Assembly: GCA_910588175.1 (NCBI GenBank)
Contig: CAJUQQ010000019.1
Coordinates: 1-36,488, forward strand
Direction: 5' to 3'
Length of the DNA: 36,488 nt
Origin: an uncultured Oscillibacter sp.
Lineage (GTDB): Bacteria; Bacillota; Clostridia; Oscillospirales; Oscillospiraceae
The translations under genes and the position numbers were made by a program. Positions 21,205 to 28,973 of the stretch are shown here, piece after piece. The stretch's first letter is position 1; every line of letters begins with the position of its first letter. Below the pieces are notes generated by a model. The model was not told the origin of the DNA, made no database searches, and was given only the letters and a program-made list of their open reading frames with translations.

Positions 21205-22416
21205 TTACAGCTCGTCGAAAAACTTGTCGTGGATGGCCCGGACCGCCCGGTTTACATCCGCCTCGTCCAGCAGGACGGAGACCCGAATCTCGGAGGTGTT
21301 GATCATCTGGATATTGATGCCCGCCTCGTAGAGGGCCTCAAACATCTTGGCGGCCACGCCGCAGTTGCTCATCAGTCCCACACCCACGATGGAGACCTTT
21401 CCGATCTGGTCGTCGGCCTCAATGTGGTCAAAGCGCAGGGCCTCCTTGTGGGCGTTGAGGATGGATTCCACCTCCTGCTGGTCCTTTTTGTGGATGGTGA
21501 AGGTGATATCCTTGGTGTCCTCCCGGCCGATGGACTGGAGAATCACGTCTACGTTGATGTTGTGCTTGCTCAGCAGGTCAAAGACCTGGAAAGCGACGCC
21601 GGGGTTGTGCTGCAGGCCCACCAGGGCCACCCGGGCGATGCTGGTATCCTTTGCCACACCGGCGATGTTGGTCTTTTCCACTTTGGTAACCTCCTTGATT
21701 TTCGTGCCGGGCTTACGCTCCAGGCTCGACACCACTTCCAGATTCACCCGAAATTTTTTGGCCAGCTCCACGCTGCGGTTGTGGAGCACCTGGGCCCCCT
21801 GAGACGCCAGCTCCAGCATCTCATCATATGTGATTTCCTCCAGCTTCCGGGCCGTGGGAACGACCCGGGGGTCCGTGGTGTACACGCCGTCCACGTCTGT
21901 GTAAATCTGGCAGAGGTCCGCCCGGAACGCCGCCGCCAGGGCCACGGCGCTGGTGTCGGAGCCGCCCCGGCCCAGGGTGGTGATATCGCCGTTGCGGTCC
22001 ACGCCCTGGAAGCCCGTCACAATGACAATGCGGTGCTGGTCCAGCTCCGACTGGAGGCGCTCGGAGTCGATGCGCTTGATGCGGGCGTCGGTGTGGACGG
22101 AGGTGGACTGAATTCCCACCTGCCACGCCGCCAGGGACACGCAGGGCAGGCCCATGGCCTCCAGGGCCATGGCGCAGAGGGAGACGGAAATCTGCTCTCC
22201 GGTGGAGAGGAGCATATCCAGCTCCCGCTTGGAGGCGTTGGGGTTGATCTCCCGGGCCTTTTCAATCAGGTCGTCGGTGGTGTCCCCCTGGGCGGACAGG
22301 ACCACGATGACATCGTTGCCCTTGACATAGGTCTCCGCGATGATTCGGGCGACGTTTTGGATGCGCTCCGCATCCCGCACGGAGCTGCCGCCGAATTTCT
22401 GTACGATTAAGCTCAT
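21205..22416 (-). CDS. lysC: Aspartate kinase
   Basis: A 403-aa monofunctional aspartokinase that phosphorylates L-aspartate, the first committed step towards lysine, methionine, threonine and diaminopimelate. The kinase domain opens with KFGGSSV (7-13) and includes GFQGVDRNGDITTLGRGGSDTSA and TDVDGVYTTDPR. The C-terminal part (about 265-403) holds two ACT domains for feedback inhibition, as in the Bacillus LysC group. Start ATG 22416, with AAAAGGAAG upstream. It lies 90 nt after hom in the same operon. Which end product inhibits it cannot be read directly. Confidence 0.96.
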   Translation of the reverse strand: MSLIVQKFGGSSVRDAERIQNVARIIAETYVKGNDVIVVLSAQGDTTDDLIEKAREINPNASKRELDMLLSTGEQISVSLCAMALEAMGLPCVSLAAWQVGIQSTSVHTDARIKRIDSERLQSELDQHRIVIVTGFQGVDRNGDITTLGRGGSDTSAVALAAAFRADLCQIYTDVDGVYTTDPRVVPTARKLEEITYDEMLELASQGAQVLHNRSVELAKKFRVNLEVVSSLERKPGTKIKEVTKVEKTNIAGVAKDTSIARVALVGLQHNPGVAFQVFDLLSKHNINVDVILQSIGREDTKDITFTIHKKDQQEVESILNAHKEALRFDHIEADDQIGKVSIVGVGLMSNCGVAAKMFEALYEAGINIQMINTSEIRVSVLLDEADVNRAVRAIHDKFFDEL

Positions 22417-22506
22417 GAGTTTATCTTCCTTTTCCGCTTGAAATCAGGTTGGGGTGGGGAGAACCTGCTCCCCCGCTTTATCCTATGCGGCGAACCGCGG
22501 GCCGGG

Positions 22507-23703
22507 TCAGCTGTCCAGCACCCGCATACAGGCCAGCACGTTCAGCGAGCGGGACTGCTGGGCCGCCATGTCCCCGCTGAGGGGCTCGGTCAAAAAGGCG
22601 GTTTCGCCGTCCTCGCTGAGGACCTCCACCTGGCCGAAGGCCAAAGCCGCGTCGGTGAGGCTGCCCTCAATGCGGAAGTAGTGCCGGGTTTTCAGCAGGG
22701 AGGGCTCCTGGAAGCCCTCGGTCTCCGCCGACCAGCCGATTTCCTCCCGCTTGGGGCTCTGCTGGAGGCACTCCATCACGTCCGCCACGCAGGCGGAGGC
22801 GGTGGGCAGTTCTCCGGCGCCCCGGCCGTAGAACATCACCTCGCCGGTGGCGTTGCCCCGGATCATCACGGCGTTGAACACGTCCTCCACGCCGGCCATG
22901 GGGTTGTCCTCGGGAATCAGGTGGGGGGCCACGTAGGCCGTCCGCCCGCCGCCGGGGAGGCGCACCGCCCGGCCCAGCAGCTTGACGCGGTAGCCCGCCC
23001 TCTGGGCGATTTTCACATCCCGGAGGCTCAGCTTGCTGATGCCCTCCATGGGCACCCGGTCCGGGTCGATCTGGCTGCCGAAGGCCAAATCTCCCAGGAT
23101 GCAGATTTTCCGCCCCGCGTCAATGCCCTCCACGTCGGCGGTGGGGTCCGCCTCGGCGTAGCCCTTGGCCTGGGCCTCCCGGAGGGCGTCGGAGAAGAAG
23201 GCTCCAGTCCGGACCATTCGGGTGAGGATATAGTTGGTGGTGCCGTTCAGGATGCCGTAGACCTCGTCGATCCGGTTGGCCGCCATGCACTGGGTCAGGG
23301 GATGGAGCACCGGGATGCCGCCGCCCACGCTGGCCTCAAACAGGTAGCTGACGTTCTTCTTCCTGGCCAGGGCCAGCAGCTCGCAGCCCTTTTCCGCCAC
23401 CAGCTGCTTGTTGGCGGTGACCACATGCTTTCCGGCCTCCAGAGCCCGCCTCGTATACTCGTAGGCCGCCTCCACTCCACCGATGGCCTCCACCACCACC
23501 CGGATGGAATCGTCCTCCTCAATTTTCTTGAAGTCGTCGGTCATCAGCTGGCGGTAGGGTCCGTCCTTAAAATGCCGCACCAGTATGGTCTTTACCTGGA
23601 GAGGCTCCCCCAGCTTCCGCTCGATCTGCCGGGCGTTTTCCGCCGCCACCTTGGCAACGCCTGTGCCCACGGTGCCCAGACCCAGAATTGCGATTTGTAT
23701 CAT
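22507..23703 (-). CDS. hom: Homoserine dehydrogenase
   Basis: A 398-aa NAD(P)H-dependent homoserine dehydrogenase, reducing aspartate semialdehyde to homoserine for threonine and methionine. N-terminal Rossmann motif ILGLGTVGTGV (6-16); the catalytic domain includes FEASVGGGIPVLHPL and ILNGTTNYILTRM, and the EADPTADVEGIDAGRKICIL substrate region. The C-terminus after about 320 resembles an ACT domain (HYFRIEGSLTDAAL...). Start ATG 23703 with GAGGAAGG upstream. It follows the UPF0735 gene by 18 nt; this ACT-hom-lysC order is familiar in Clostridia. No homoserine kinase or threonine synthase is in the window. Confidence 0.96.
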   Translation of the reverse strand: MIQIAILGLGTVGTGVAKVAAENARQIERKLGEPLQVKTILVRHFKDGPYRQLMTDDFKKIEEDDSIRVVVEAIGGVEAAYEYTRRALEAGKHVVTANKQLVAEKGCELLALARKKNVSYLFEASVGGGIPVLHPLTQCMAANRIDEVYGILNGTTNYILTRMVRTGAFFSDALREAQAKGYAEADPTADVEGIDAGRKICILGDLAFGSQIDPDRVPMEGISKLSLRDVKIAQRAGYRVKLLGRAVRLPGGGRTAYVAPHLIPEDNPMAGVEDVFNAVMIRGNATGEVMFYGRGAGELPTASACVADVMECLQQSPKREEIGWSAETEGFQEPSLLKTRHYFRIEGSLTDAALAFGQVEVLSEDGETAFLTEPLSGDMAAQQSRSLNVLACMRVLDS

Positions 23704-23721
23704 TCCGAAAACCTTCCTCTT

Positions 23722-24162
23722 TTATCCTGCCAGGATCTCAAATTTCAGCACGCCCTCCAAGGCGGCCGCATCTCCCATCAGCTGCTCCAGAGACTCCGAA
23801 AGGCCGCTGGTTTCGGCGGAGATGGTCACCGCCGCGCAGCCGTTGGTGGGGATGCTCTGGTTGATGGTCAGAATGTTGGCCCCGGAGGAGGCGAACACCG
23901 CCAGCACGCCGCTCAGCACCCCCGCCGTGTCCTTGAGCATGGCGTAAAAGGTGATGATGTGCTCCGACTTCATGTCGTTGAAGGGCTGGACGGAGTCCTT
24001 GTATTTGTAAAAAGCGCTGCGGCTGATGCCCGCCAGCCGTGTGGCCGCCCCTACGGTGTCCGCCTCGCCGGTCTGCATCATCCGCTTGGCCTCCGCCACC
24101 TTGACGAAAATTTCCGGCAGCGCGTCCGCCGCCACAATGTAGTATTTGATCGCTTTTGCCAT
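23722..24162 (-). CDS. UPF0735 ACT domain protein (PheB-like)
   Basis: A 146-aa protein of the UPF0735 family (Bacillus PheB). The N-terminal third contains a helix-turn-helix-like stretch (VGAATRLAGISRSAFYKYKDSV), and the rest is an ACT domain (LKDTAGVLSGVLAVFASSGANILTINQS). That suggests an amino-acid-sensing DNA-binding protein, and its place as first gene of the hom-lysC operon makes it a candidate local regulator; this is inference. Two starts are possible. ATG 24162 (GGAGG 5 nt upstream) gives the usual family N-terminus, MAKAIKYYIV, and is preferred over ATG 24174. Confidence 0.9.
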   Translation of the reverse strand: MAKAIKYYIVAADALPEIFVKVAEAKRMMQTGEADTVGAATRLAGISRSAFYKYKDSVQPFNDMKSEHIITFYAMLKDTAGVLSGVLAVFASSGANILTINQSIPTNGCAAVTISAETSGLSESLEQLMGDAAALEGVLKFEILAG

Positions 24163-24228
24163 CGCGTCCTCCATAGCGCCGCCCCTCCGGCGGTCCGTCC
24201 GTCTGTTGCGGTCATTTGTCCTTCCTGC

Positions 24229-24257
24229 ATGGTAGCATATTTTTTCCCGTTCCGCAA
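24229..24257 (-). promoter_or_regulatory. Sigma-A promoter of the hom-lysC operon
   Basis: On the minus strand, TTGCGG (24257-24252), a 17-bp spacer and TACCAT (24234-24229), with TGC before the -10 (extended). The start is near 24222. No T-box or lysine riboswitch is visible in the ~60-nt leader. Confidence 0.7.
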
Positions 24258-24342
24258 CTGTCGGAATCGGGGAAACTGGCCGGAAAATCGCCTCTCCCGG
24301 TGGGCAAAATGCCGGAAGCGCCGGAACAATGCACCCGTAAGA

Positions 24343-24356
24343 GATGAATATTCATC
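24343..24356. promoter_or_regulatory. ARG-box-like palindrome
   Basis: GATGAATATTCATC is a perfect 14-bp palindrome whose core TGAATATTCA matches the ArgR/AhrC operator half-sites. It lies between the divergent hom-operon and ABC-transporter promoters. The remainder of the 24163-24603 spacer holds the two promoters, a second ARG-like site and leader hairpins, and no gene. Confidence 0.45.
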
Positions 24357-24449
24357 CAAGCGCGGGTTGGAATCTGTTGGAGGAGTTTCAAAAATGCACA
24401 AACGAGTTTGGGGTGGCCGGAATTTTTCGGCGATTCTGGAGAAATGAGC

Positions 24450-24463
24450 CAAATAAATATGCA
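24450..24463 (+). promoter_or_regulatory. Second ARG-box-like site
   Basis: CAAATAAATATGCA agrees at 11 of 14 positions with TGAATAAAAATKCA, the core of the Bacillus ArgR/AhrC consensus as I recall it. It sits 17 nt upstream of the ABC-transporter -35. Supportive only in combination with the palindrome at 24343-24356. Confidence 0.35.
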
Positions 24464-24480
24464 CGATTTCTGAAAATGTA

Positions 24481-24509
24481 TTGACAGATACGCCGGTCCG
24501 TGCTAAGGT
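24481..24509 (+). promoter_or_regulatory. Sigma-A promoter of the amino-acid ABC transporter
   Basis: TTGACA (24481-24486), a 17-bp spacer with TGC at its end (extended -10) and TAAGGT (24504-24509). The start is near 24516, giving a ~88-nt leader. Confidence 0.75.
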
Positions 24510-24516
24510 AGCCACA

Positions 24517-24571
24517 GCTCCAGGGAGGAACGCCTCCCGGAGCCTTGAAACCCGCGCCCGGTTCTCCGGGC
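24517..24571 (+). other. Two leader hairpins of the ABC transporter mRNA
   Basis: Hairpin 1 (24517-24543): GCTCC-GGGAGG / CCTCCC-GGAGC around AACG with one bulged A. Hairpin 2 (24556-24571): GCCCGG-TTCT-CCGGGC, followed by AAAGACTTTT. They begin at the predicted transcription start and could stabilise the mRNA or attenuate it. No known riboswitch class is recognised. Confidence 0.5.
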
Positions 24572-24603
24572 AAAGACTTTTGGATGAAAAGGATGATTGT
24601 ATC

Positions 24604-25467
24604 ATGAAGAAGATGCTGACTCTGCTTTTGGCTCTGGCCATGGCCCTGAGCCTGGCCGCCTGCGGCGGCGGAGACAAGCCCGCCGGCGACGCCGGGGATT
24701 CCGCTCCCGCCGACACCTCCGCCCCCGCCGGTACCGGCAGCGAGGACACCGGAACGGAAGCTCCCGCCTTCACCACCGTGGAAGAGGGCAAGCTCCACAT
24801 GTCCACCAACGCCGCCTTCCCTCCCTATGAGATGACCACCGACGCCGGCGGCTTCGAGGGCATCGACGTGGAGGTGGCTCAGGCCATCGCCGGAAAGCTG
24901 GGCCTGGAGCTGGTGGTGGACGATATGGGCTTCGACGCGGCCCTGACCGCCGTCCAGACCGGACAGAGCGACGTTGCCATGGCGGGCATCACCGTCACCG
25001 AGGACCGCCAGCAGGTCATGGATTTCTCCGACAGCTACGCCACCGGCATCCAGGTGGTCATTGTCAAGGAAGATTCTCCCATTGCCACCGTGGATGATCT
25101 CAGCAGCGCCGAAATGATCGGCTGCCAGAAGGCTACCACCGGCTATATCTACTGCTCCGACACCCCGGAAAACGGCGGCTACGGCGAAGATCATGTCACC
25201 GCCTTTGACACCGGCGCCCTGGCTGTCATGGCCCTGGTGAACGGCCAGGTGGACGCGGTGGTCATCGACAACGAGCCCGCCAAGAGCTTTGTGGCCGAGA
25301 ACGAAGGTCTGAAGATCCTGGATACCGAGTTTGCCGTGGAGGACTATGCCATCGGCCTTGCCAAGGGGAACACCGCCCTGCTGGAGGCTGTCAACGCCGC
25401 CATGGCGGAGCTGAAGGCCGACGGAACCTTCCAGGGCATCGTGGACAAGTATATCACCGCTGAGTAA
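24604..25467 (+). CDS. Polar amino-acid ABC transporter substrate-binding lipoprotein
   Basis: A 287-aa family 3 solute-binding protein. It has a lipoprotein signal with lipobox LAAC (Cys20), a low-complexity Gly/Asp/Pro/Thr linker to about residue 58, then the SBP_bac_3 fold: KLHMSTNAAFPPYEM, GIDVEVAQAIAGKLG (typical G-F/I-D-V-D-x-A) and QSDVAMAGITVTEDRQQVMDFS. It captures an amino acid outside the membrane and passes it to the permease. Which amino acid cannot be read; cystine, glutamine or basic amino acids are all possible, the last slightly favoured by the ARG-like sites upstream. I start at ATG 24604 because the frame upstream covers the promoter. Confidence 0.93.
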   Translation: MKKMLTLLLALAMALSLAACGGGDKPAGDAGDSAPADTSAPAGTGSEDTGTEAPAFTTVEEGKLHMSTNAAFPPYEMTTDAGGFEGIDVEVAQAIAGKLGLELVVDDMGFDAALTAVQTGQSDVAMAGITVTEDRQQVMDFSDSYATGIQVVIVKEDSPIATVDDLSSAEMIGCQKATTGYIYCSDTPENGGYGEDHVTAFDTGALAVMALVNGQVDAVVIDNEPAKSFVAENEGLKILDTEFAVEDYAIGLAKGNTALLEAVNAAMAELKADGTFQGIVDKYITAE

Positions 25468-25478
25468 GCACATCCCCC

Positions 25479-25508
25479 AAAGGGCGGTCTGTTCAGGCCG
25501 CCCTTTTC
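25479..25508 (+). terminator. Attenuating terminator between binding protein and permease genes
   Basis: The stem AAAGGGCGG (25479-25487) with CCGCCCTTT (25498-25506), followed by TCAG. It lies 12 nt after the binding-protein stop. A partial stop here would give more binding protein than permease, as is usual in such operons. Confidence 0.65.
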
Positions 25509-25547
25509 AGACTTCCCCCTGTTGCGAAATAGAGAAAGGAGGCCCCC

Positions 25548-26279
25548 ATGTTCCAATCGCTCATTGACTGGCTGGACCGCATCGGGCCCCGGCTGCATAG
25601 AGCTTTCATCGAGGGCGACCGCTGGAAGCTGTATCTCCAGGGCCTTGGCACCACGATGGAGCTCACCGTCGTTGCCCTGATTTTCGGCGTGCTGCTGGGT
25701 TTGGTGGTGGCCGTCATCCGCTCCGCCCATGATCAGCAGCGCATTGGCCGGAGAAACTTCCTGTTGGGCGTATTAAACGTACTTTGTCAGATTTATACGA
25801 CTGTCATCCGGGGCACGCCCATGCTGGTGCAGCTGTTCATCTGGACCTTCGTTATTTTCCCCACCCAGCGGAATAAGGTTCTGGTCGCCATCATCGGCCT
25901 GGGGGTCAACTCCGGGGCGTATGTTGCCGAGATCATCCGGGGCGGCCTCATGAGCGTGGACGCGGGCCAGTCGGAGGCGGGCCGGTCTCTGGGCCTGGGC
26001 TACTTCGACACCATGCGCTTCATCGTCATTCCCCAGGCGTTTAAGAACATCCTGCCGTCCCTTGGCAACGAGTTTATCACGCTGTTCAAGGACACCTCCC
26101 TGGCCCAGGCCGTGGGCGGCGCGGAGATGCTTTACTACGCCAGTACCATCGGCGGACGGACCTTCGACTACATGCCGCCGCTGCTGGGCATCGCCGCCAT
26201 GTACTTAGCCGTTGTCATCGTCTTCACCTGGCTTCAGGGACGGCTTGAAAGGAGGCTGAGGGAAAGTGATCGACGTTAA
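25548..26279 (+). CDS. Amino-acid ABC transporter permease
   Basis: A 243-aa inner-membrane permease of the His/Glu/Gln/Arg/opine class. Hydrophobic segments lie at about 38-58, 72-104, 110-130 and 211-230. The EAA loop that contacts the ATPase is EAGRSLGLGYFDTMRFIVIPQ (143-162). The substrate-pathway region includes IRGTPMLVQLF. Start ATG 25548 with AAAGGAGG 5 nt upstream. Its end overlaps the ATPase start by 14 nt. Only one permease gene is present, so the transporter probably uses a homodimer. Confidence 0.95.
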   Translation: MFQSLIDWLDRIGPRLHRAFIEGDRWKLYLQGLGTTMELTVVALIFGVLLGLVVAVIRSAHDQQRIGRRNFLLGVLNVLCQIYTTVIRGTPMLVQLFIWTFVIFPTQRNKVLVAIIGLGVNSGAYVAEIIRGGLMSVDAGQSEAGRSLGLGYFDTMRFIVIPQAFKNILPSLGNEFITLFKDTSLAQAVGGAEMLYYASTIGGRTFDYMPPLLGIAAMYLAVVIVFTWLQGRLERRLRESDRR

Positions 26280-26988
26280 AAACCTCTCCAAGTTCTTCGG
26301 AGACCATCTGGTGCTGGACGGCATTTCCCAGCACATCTGCCACGGGGAAAAAGTGGTGATCATCGGGCCCTCCGGCTCCGGCAAATCCACCTTCCTCCGG
26401 TGCCTGAACCTGCTGGAAACCCCCAGCGCGGGGACCATCACCTTCCAGGGCGCCGTCATCACGGACCCCAAGGTGAAAATCGACCAGGTGCGCCAGCAGA
26501 TGGGCATGGTGTTCCAGCACTTCAACCTGTTTCCCAACATGACCATCCGGAAGAACATCACCCTGGCCCCGGTGCGCACGGGCCTGATGAAGCAGGAGGA
26601 GGCCGACGAGCTGGCCGGGACTCTGCTCCAGCGGGTCGATTTGATGGACAAGGCCGACGCTTATCCCAGTCAGCTCTCCGGCGGGCAGAGGCAGCGGGTG
26701 GCCATTGTCCGGGCCCTGGCCATGAAGCCCCAGCTGATGCTGTTTGACGAGCCCACCTCCGCCCTGGACCCGGAGATGGTGGGCGAGGTGCTGGACGTGA
26801 TGAAGGAGCTGGCCCGGGACGGCATGACCATGGTGGTGGTGACCCACGAGATGGGCTTTGCCCGGGAGGTGGGCAGCCGGGTGCTGTTCATGGCTGACGG
26901 GAAGGTGCTGGAGGAGGGCCCTCCGGCGGAGCTCTTCGGGAATCCCCAGCATCCCCGTTTGAAAGATTTTCTCAGCAAAGTGCTGTAA
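26266..26988 (+). CDS. Amino-acid ABC transporter ATP-binding protein
   Basis: A 240-aa ATPase of the GlnQ/HisP type. Walker A GPSGSGKST (34-42), the Q-loop in GMVFQHFNLFPNMT, signature LSGGQRQR, Walker B LMLFDEPTSALDPEMVG and H-loop VVTHEMGFA are all intact. The start is GTG 26266, inside the permease gene, with GAGGG 3-8 nt before it; translation is therefore coupled. It closes the three-gene operon at a bidirectional terminator. Confidence 0.95.
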   Translation: MIDVKNLSKFFGDHLVLDGISQHICHGEKVVIIGPSGSGKSTFLRCLNLLETPSAGTITFQGAVITDPKVKIDQVRQQMGMVFQHFNLFPNMTIRKNITLAPVRTGLMKQEEADELAGTLLQRVDLMDKADAYPSQLSGGQRQRVAIVRALAMKPQLMLFDEPTSALDPEMVGEVLDVMKELARDGMTMVVVTHEMGFAREVGSRVLFMADGKVLEEGPPAELFGNPQHPRLKDFLSKVL

Positions 26989-27018
26989 GCGGTCCCCGCA
27001 GACGCAAAGCGAAAACAA

Positions 27019-27050
27019 AAGCCCTCCGGCGGATTGCCGGAGGGCTTGCT
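27019..27050. terminator. Bidirectional terminator between the ABC operon and upp
   Basis: A 12-bp perfect stem, AAGCCCTCCGGC (27019-27030) with GCCGGAGGGCTT (27036-27047). It has a T-rich tail on the plus strand (GCTTCTTATTTTG), and on the minus strand the left flank reads TTTTGTTTTC. It serves both converging transcripts. Confidence 0.85.
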
Positions 27051-27052
27051 TC

Positions 27053-27685
27053 TTATTTTGTTCCGAAAATCCGGTCTCCCGCGTCCCCCAGGCCGGGGAC
27101 GATGTAGCCGTTTTCGTTCAGCTTCTCATCCACCGTGCCGCAGTAGATATCCACGTCCGGGTGGCTCTTCTGAATGCGGGCGATGCCCTCCGGAGCCGCC
27201 AGAAGCACCATCAGCTTGATGCTGGTGCAGCCGTATTCCTTCATGAACCCGATGGCCGCCTCCGCGCTGCCGCCGGTGGCCAGCATGGGGTCCACAATCA
27301 GCACTTCCCGCTCCGCCACGTCCTTGGGCATCTTGCAGAAGTATTTCACCGGCTCCAGGGTCTCCTCGTTCCGGTAGAGGCCGATGTGGCCAACCCGGGC
27401 GCTGGGGACCATCCGCAAAACGCCGTCCACCAGTCCCAGCCCCGCCCGGAGGATGGGTACCACGGCGAACTTCTTGCCCTTGAGCATGGGGGCGGTGGTC
27501 TTGCAGATGGGGGTTTCCACCTCGCAGGTGGTCAGGGGCAGGTCCCGGGTGGCCTCGTAGGTAATCAGCATGCCGATCTCGGAGACCAGCTCCCGGAAGT
27601 CCTTGACGCTGGTGTTCTTGTCCCGGAGGATGGTCAGCTTGTGGGCGACCAACGGGTGGTCCATGACGTGTACTTTTCCGCTCAT
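27053..27685 (-). CDS. upp: Uracil phosphoribosyltransferase
   Basis: A 210-aa salvage enzyme making UMP from uracil and PRPP. The N-terminal VMDHPLVAHKLTILRD, PRPP-binding loop VLIVDPMLATGGSA and uracil-binding YIVPGLGDAGDR are diagnostic. The start is ATG 27685, with AAAAGGAGC upstream; an in-frame ATG at 27727 is rejected because it extends past the family N-terminus and lacks a ribosome binding site. It follows tsaB by 42 nt and is likely the third gene of that transcript. Cytoplasmic, homodimer or tetramer in the family. Confidence 0.96.
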   Translation of the reverse strand: MSGKVHVMDHPLVAHKLTILRDKNTSVKDFRELVSEIGMLITYEATRDLPLTTCEVETPICKTTAPMLKGKKFAVVPILRAGLGLVDGVLRMVPSARVGHIGLYRNEETLEPVKYFCKMPKDVAEREVLIVDPMLATGGSAEAAIGFMKEYGCTSIKLMVLLAAPEGIARIQKSHPDVDIYCGTVDEKLNENGYIVPGLGDAGDRIFGTK

Positions 27686-27727
27686 AAAAACGCTCCTTTT
27701 ATATGATTTATCCAAAGTAAAAGCCAT

Positions 27728-28429
27728 TCAGCCGTTCAGCTTCTCCCGCCGCAGCCTCTCCGCCTGGGGTGGCCGGAGATACACCGGGGCCAGCTCTTGG
27801 GCCGTTACCAGCCCCCCGGCCCGGACGGTATCCTCCGCCTCCAGGGCGACGCTCACAGCGTTTTCTTTCACCAGATGAGGCGGGGCCAGGCGGCAGGGTA
27901 CCCCCGCCGCCGTCAAAAAGTCATAGGTCATCCGCCCACCGTCTCCCAGGACGGTTTTGGGCCGGGGGTCGCCACGCAGCTCCTCCGCCAGGTCGGCCAG
28001 GGCGATGGCCCGGTCCTCTGTCAGGCGGGTGAGGGCTCCGTCCCGGGCCTCAAAGACGGCGTTGTAGACCTGCTGCCGCCGGGCGTCCATGGCGCAGATG
28101 ACCAAGCCGTCCGCAAAGGCCGCGTTCCGGGCCAGGGCTGCCAGGGTGGACACGGACACACAGGGCTTGTCCGCCGCCCAGGCCAGTCCCTTGGCGGCGG
28201 AGACGCCGATGCGGACCCCGGTAAAGGATCCCGGACCCGCCGAGACGGCCACGGCGTCCAGGTCCGCGGCGGTCATGCCGGTGTTCCTCAGCAGAAGCTC
28301 CACCAGGGGCATCAGGGTCCGGCTGTGGGTCAGCCCGGTGTCCTGATAGGCGGAGGCCAGGACCTTCCCGTCCTCCGTAACGGCGGCGGAGACGGCCTTG
28401 GCGGCGGTTTCCAGCGCTAAAATCCTCAT
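27728..28429 (-). CDS. tsaB: tRNA t6A synthesis protein TsaB
   Basis: A 233-aa ASKHA-fold protein that partners TsaD and TsaE to make N6-threonylcarbamoyladenosine at tRNA position 37. Typical features are MRILALETAAKAVSAAV, the AVSAGPGSFTGVRIGVSAAKGLAWA block and VICAMDARRQQVY. Start ATG 28429 overlaps the tsaE stop as ATGA; an in-frame extension into tsaE is rejected. tsaD and tsaC are not in the window. No rimI lies here, unlike in several Firmicutes. Confidence 0.95.
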   Translation of the reverse strand: MRILALETAAKAVSAAVTEDGKVLASAYQDTGLTHSRTLMPLVELLLRNTGMTAADLDAVAVSAGPGSFTGVRIGVSAAKGLAWAADKPCVSVSTLAALARNAAFADGLVICAMDARRQQVYNAVFEARDGALTRLTEDRAIALADLAEELRGDPRPKTVLGDGGRMTYDFLTAAGVPCRLAPPHLVKENAVSVALEAEDTVRAGGLVTAQELAPVYLRPPQAERLRREKLNG

Positions 28430-28857
28430 ACCGGTCCCATTCCTTCCATTGTGATGGTCCGCCAGCTCTCGTTCTCCGGGCGGCGGGCGAAGGTGACGGT
28501 GACCGCGTCCTCCGGCAGGGCCTCCTCCACCCGTTCGCTCCACTCCACGGCGCAGACGCCTCCCCGGTCCAGGTAATCCTCCCAGCCGATGTCGAAAAGG
28601 TCCCCCGCGTCTTCCAGGCGGTACATGTCGAAGTGAAACAGGGGCATGCCCGCTCCCTCGTACTCATTGACAATGGTGAACGTGGGGCTGGTTACCCGGC
28701 CCTCATAGCCCAGTCCCCGGGCCAGCCCCCGGGTGAAGGCGGTCTTGCCCATTCCCAGGTCTCCCCGGTAGGCCACTACGGCCCCGGGGGACAGGGCGGC
28801 GGCCAGACGGCGGCCCAGGTCCTCGGTCTCCGCTTCGCTGTGGGAAACGTAGTCCAC
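28426..28857 (-). CDS. tsaE: tRNA t6A synthesis ATPase TsaE
   Basis: A 143-aa P-loop ATPase needed to reset the TsaBD complex in t6A synthesis. The P-loop is GDLGMGKT (32-39), followed by the family's TSPTFTIVNEY and the Walker-B-like HFDMYRLED; AVEWSERV is also characteristic. The start codon is GTG 28857, with AAGGAGG 7 nt upstream. It leads a tsaE-tsaB-upp transcript from the promoter at 28896-28924. Confidence 0.95.
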   Translation of the reverse strand: MDYVSHSEAETEDLGRRLAAALSPGAVVAYRGDLGMGKTAFTRGLARGLGYEGRVTSPTFTIVNEYEGAGMPLFHFDMYRLEDAGDLFDIGWEDYLDRGGVCAVEWSERVEEALPEDAVTVTFARRPENESWRTITMEGMGPV

Positions 28858-28895
28858 AGGCGGCCCTCCTTTCCGGTCGTTTCTGAAATCAATTC

Positions 28896-28924
28896 AGTAT
28901 ATCACAAATTGAATAAAGTGTAAA
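28896..28924 (-). promoter_or_regulatory. Sigma-A promoter of tsaE-tsaB-upp
   Basis: On the minus strand, TTTACA (28924-28919), a 17-bp spacer ending in TGA (extended -10) and TATACT (28901-28896). It is back-to-back with the plus-strand promoter at 28941-28969. Confidence 0.8.
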
Positions 28925-28940
28925 AAGAAATTTTCCGTCG

Positions 28941-28969
28941 TTTACAGGTTTTTTCATTTGTGGTACAAT
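28941..28969 (+). promoter_or_regulatory. Sigma-A promoter of the SEDS gene
   Basis: TTTACA (28941-28946), a 17-bp spacer and TACAAT (28964-28969). The predicted start is near 28976, which is the first base after the TA at the left end of the MITE. Confidence 0.8.
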
Positions 28970-28973
28970 ATCT

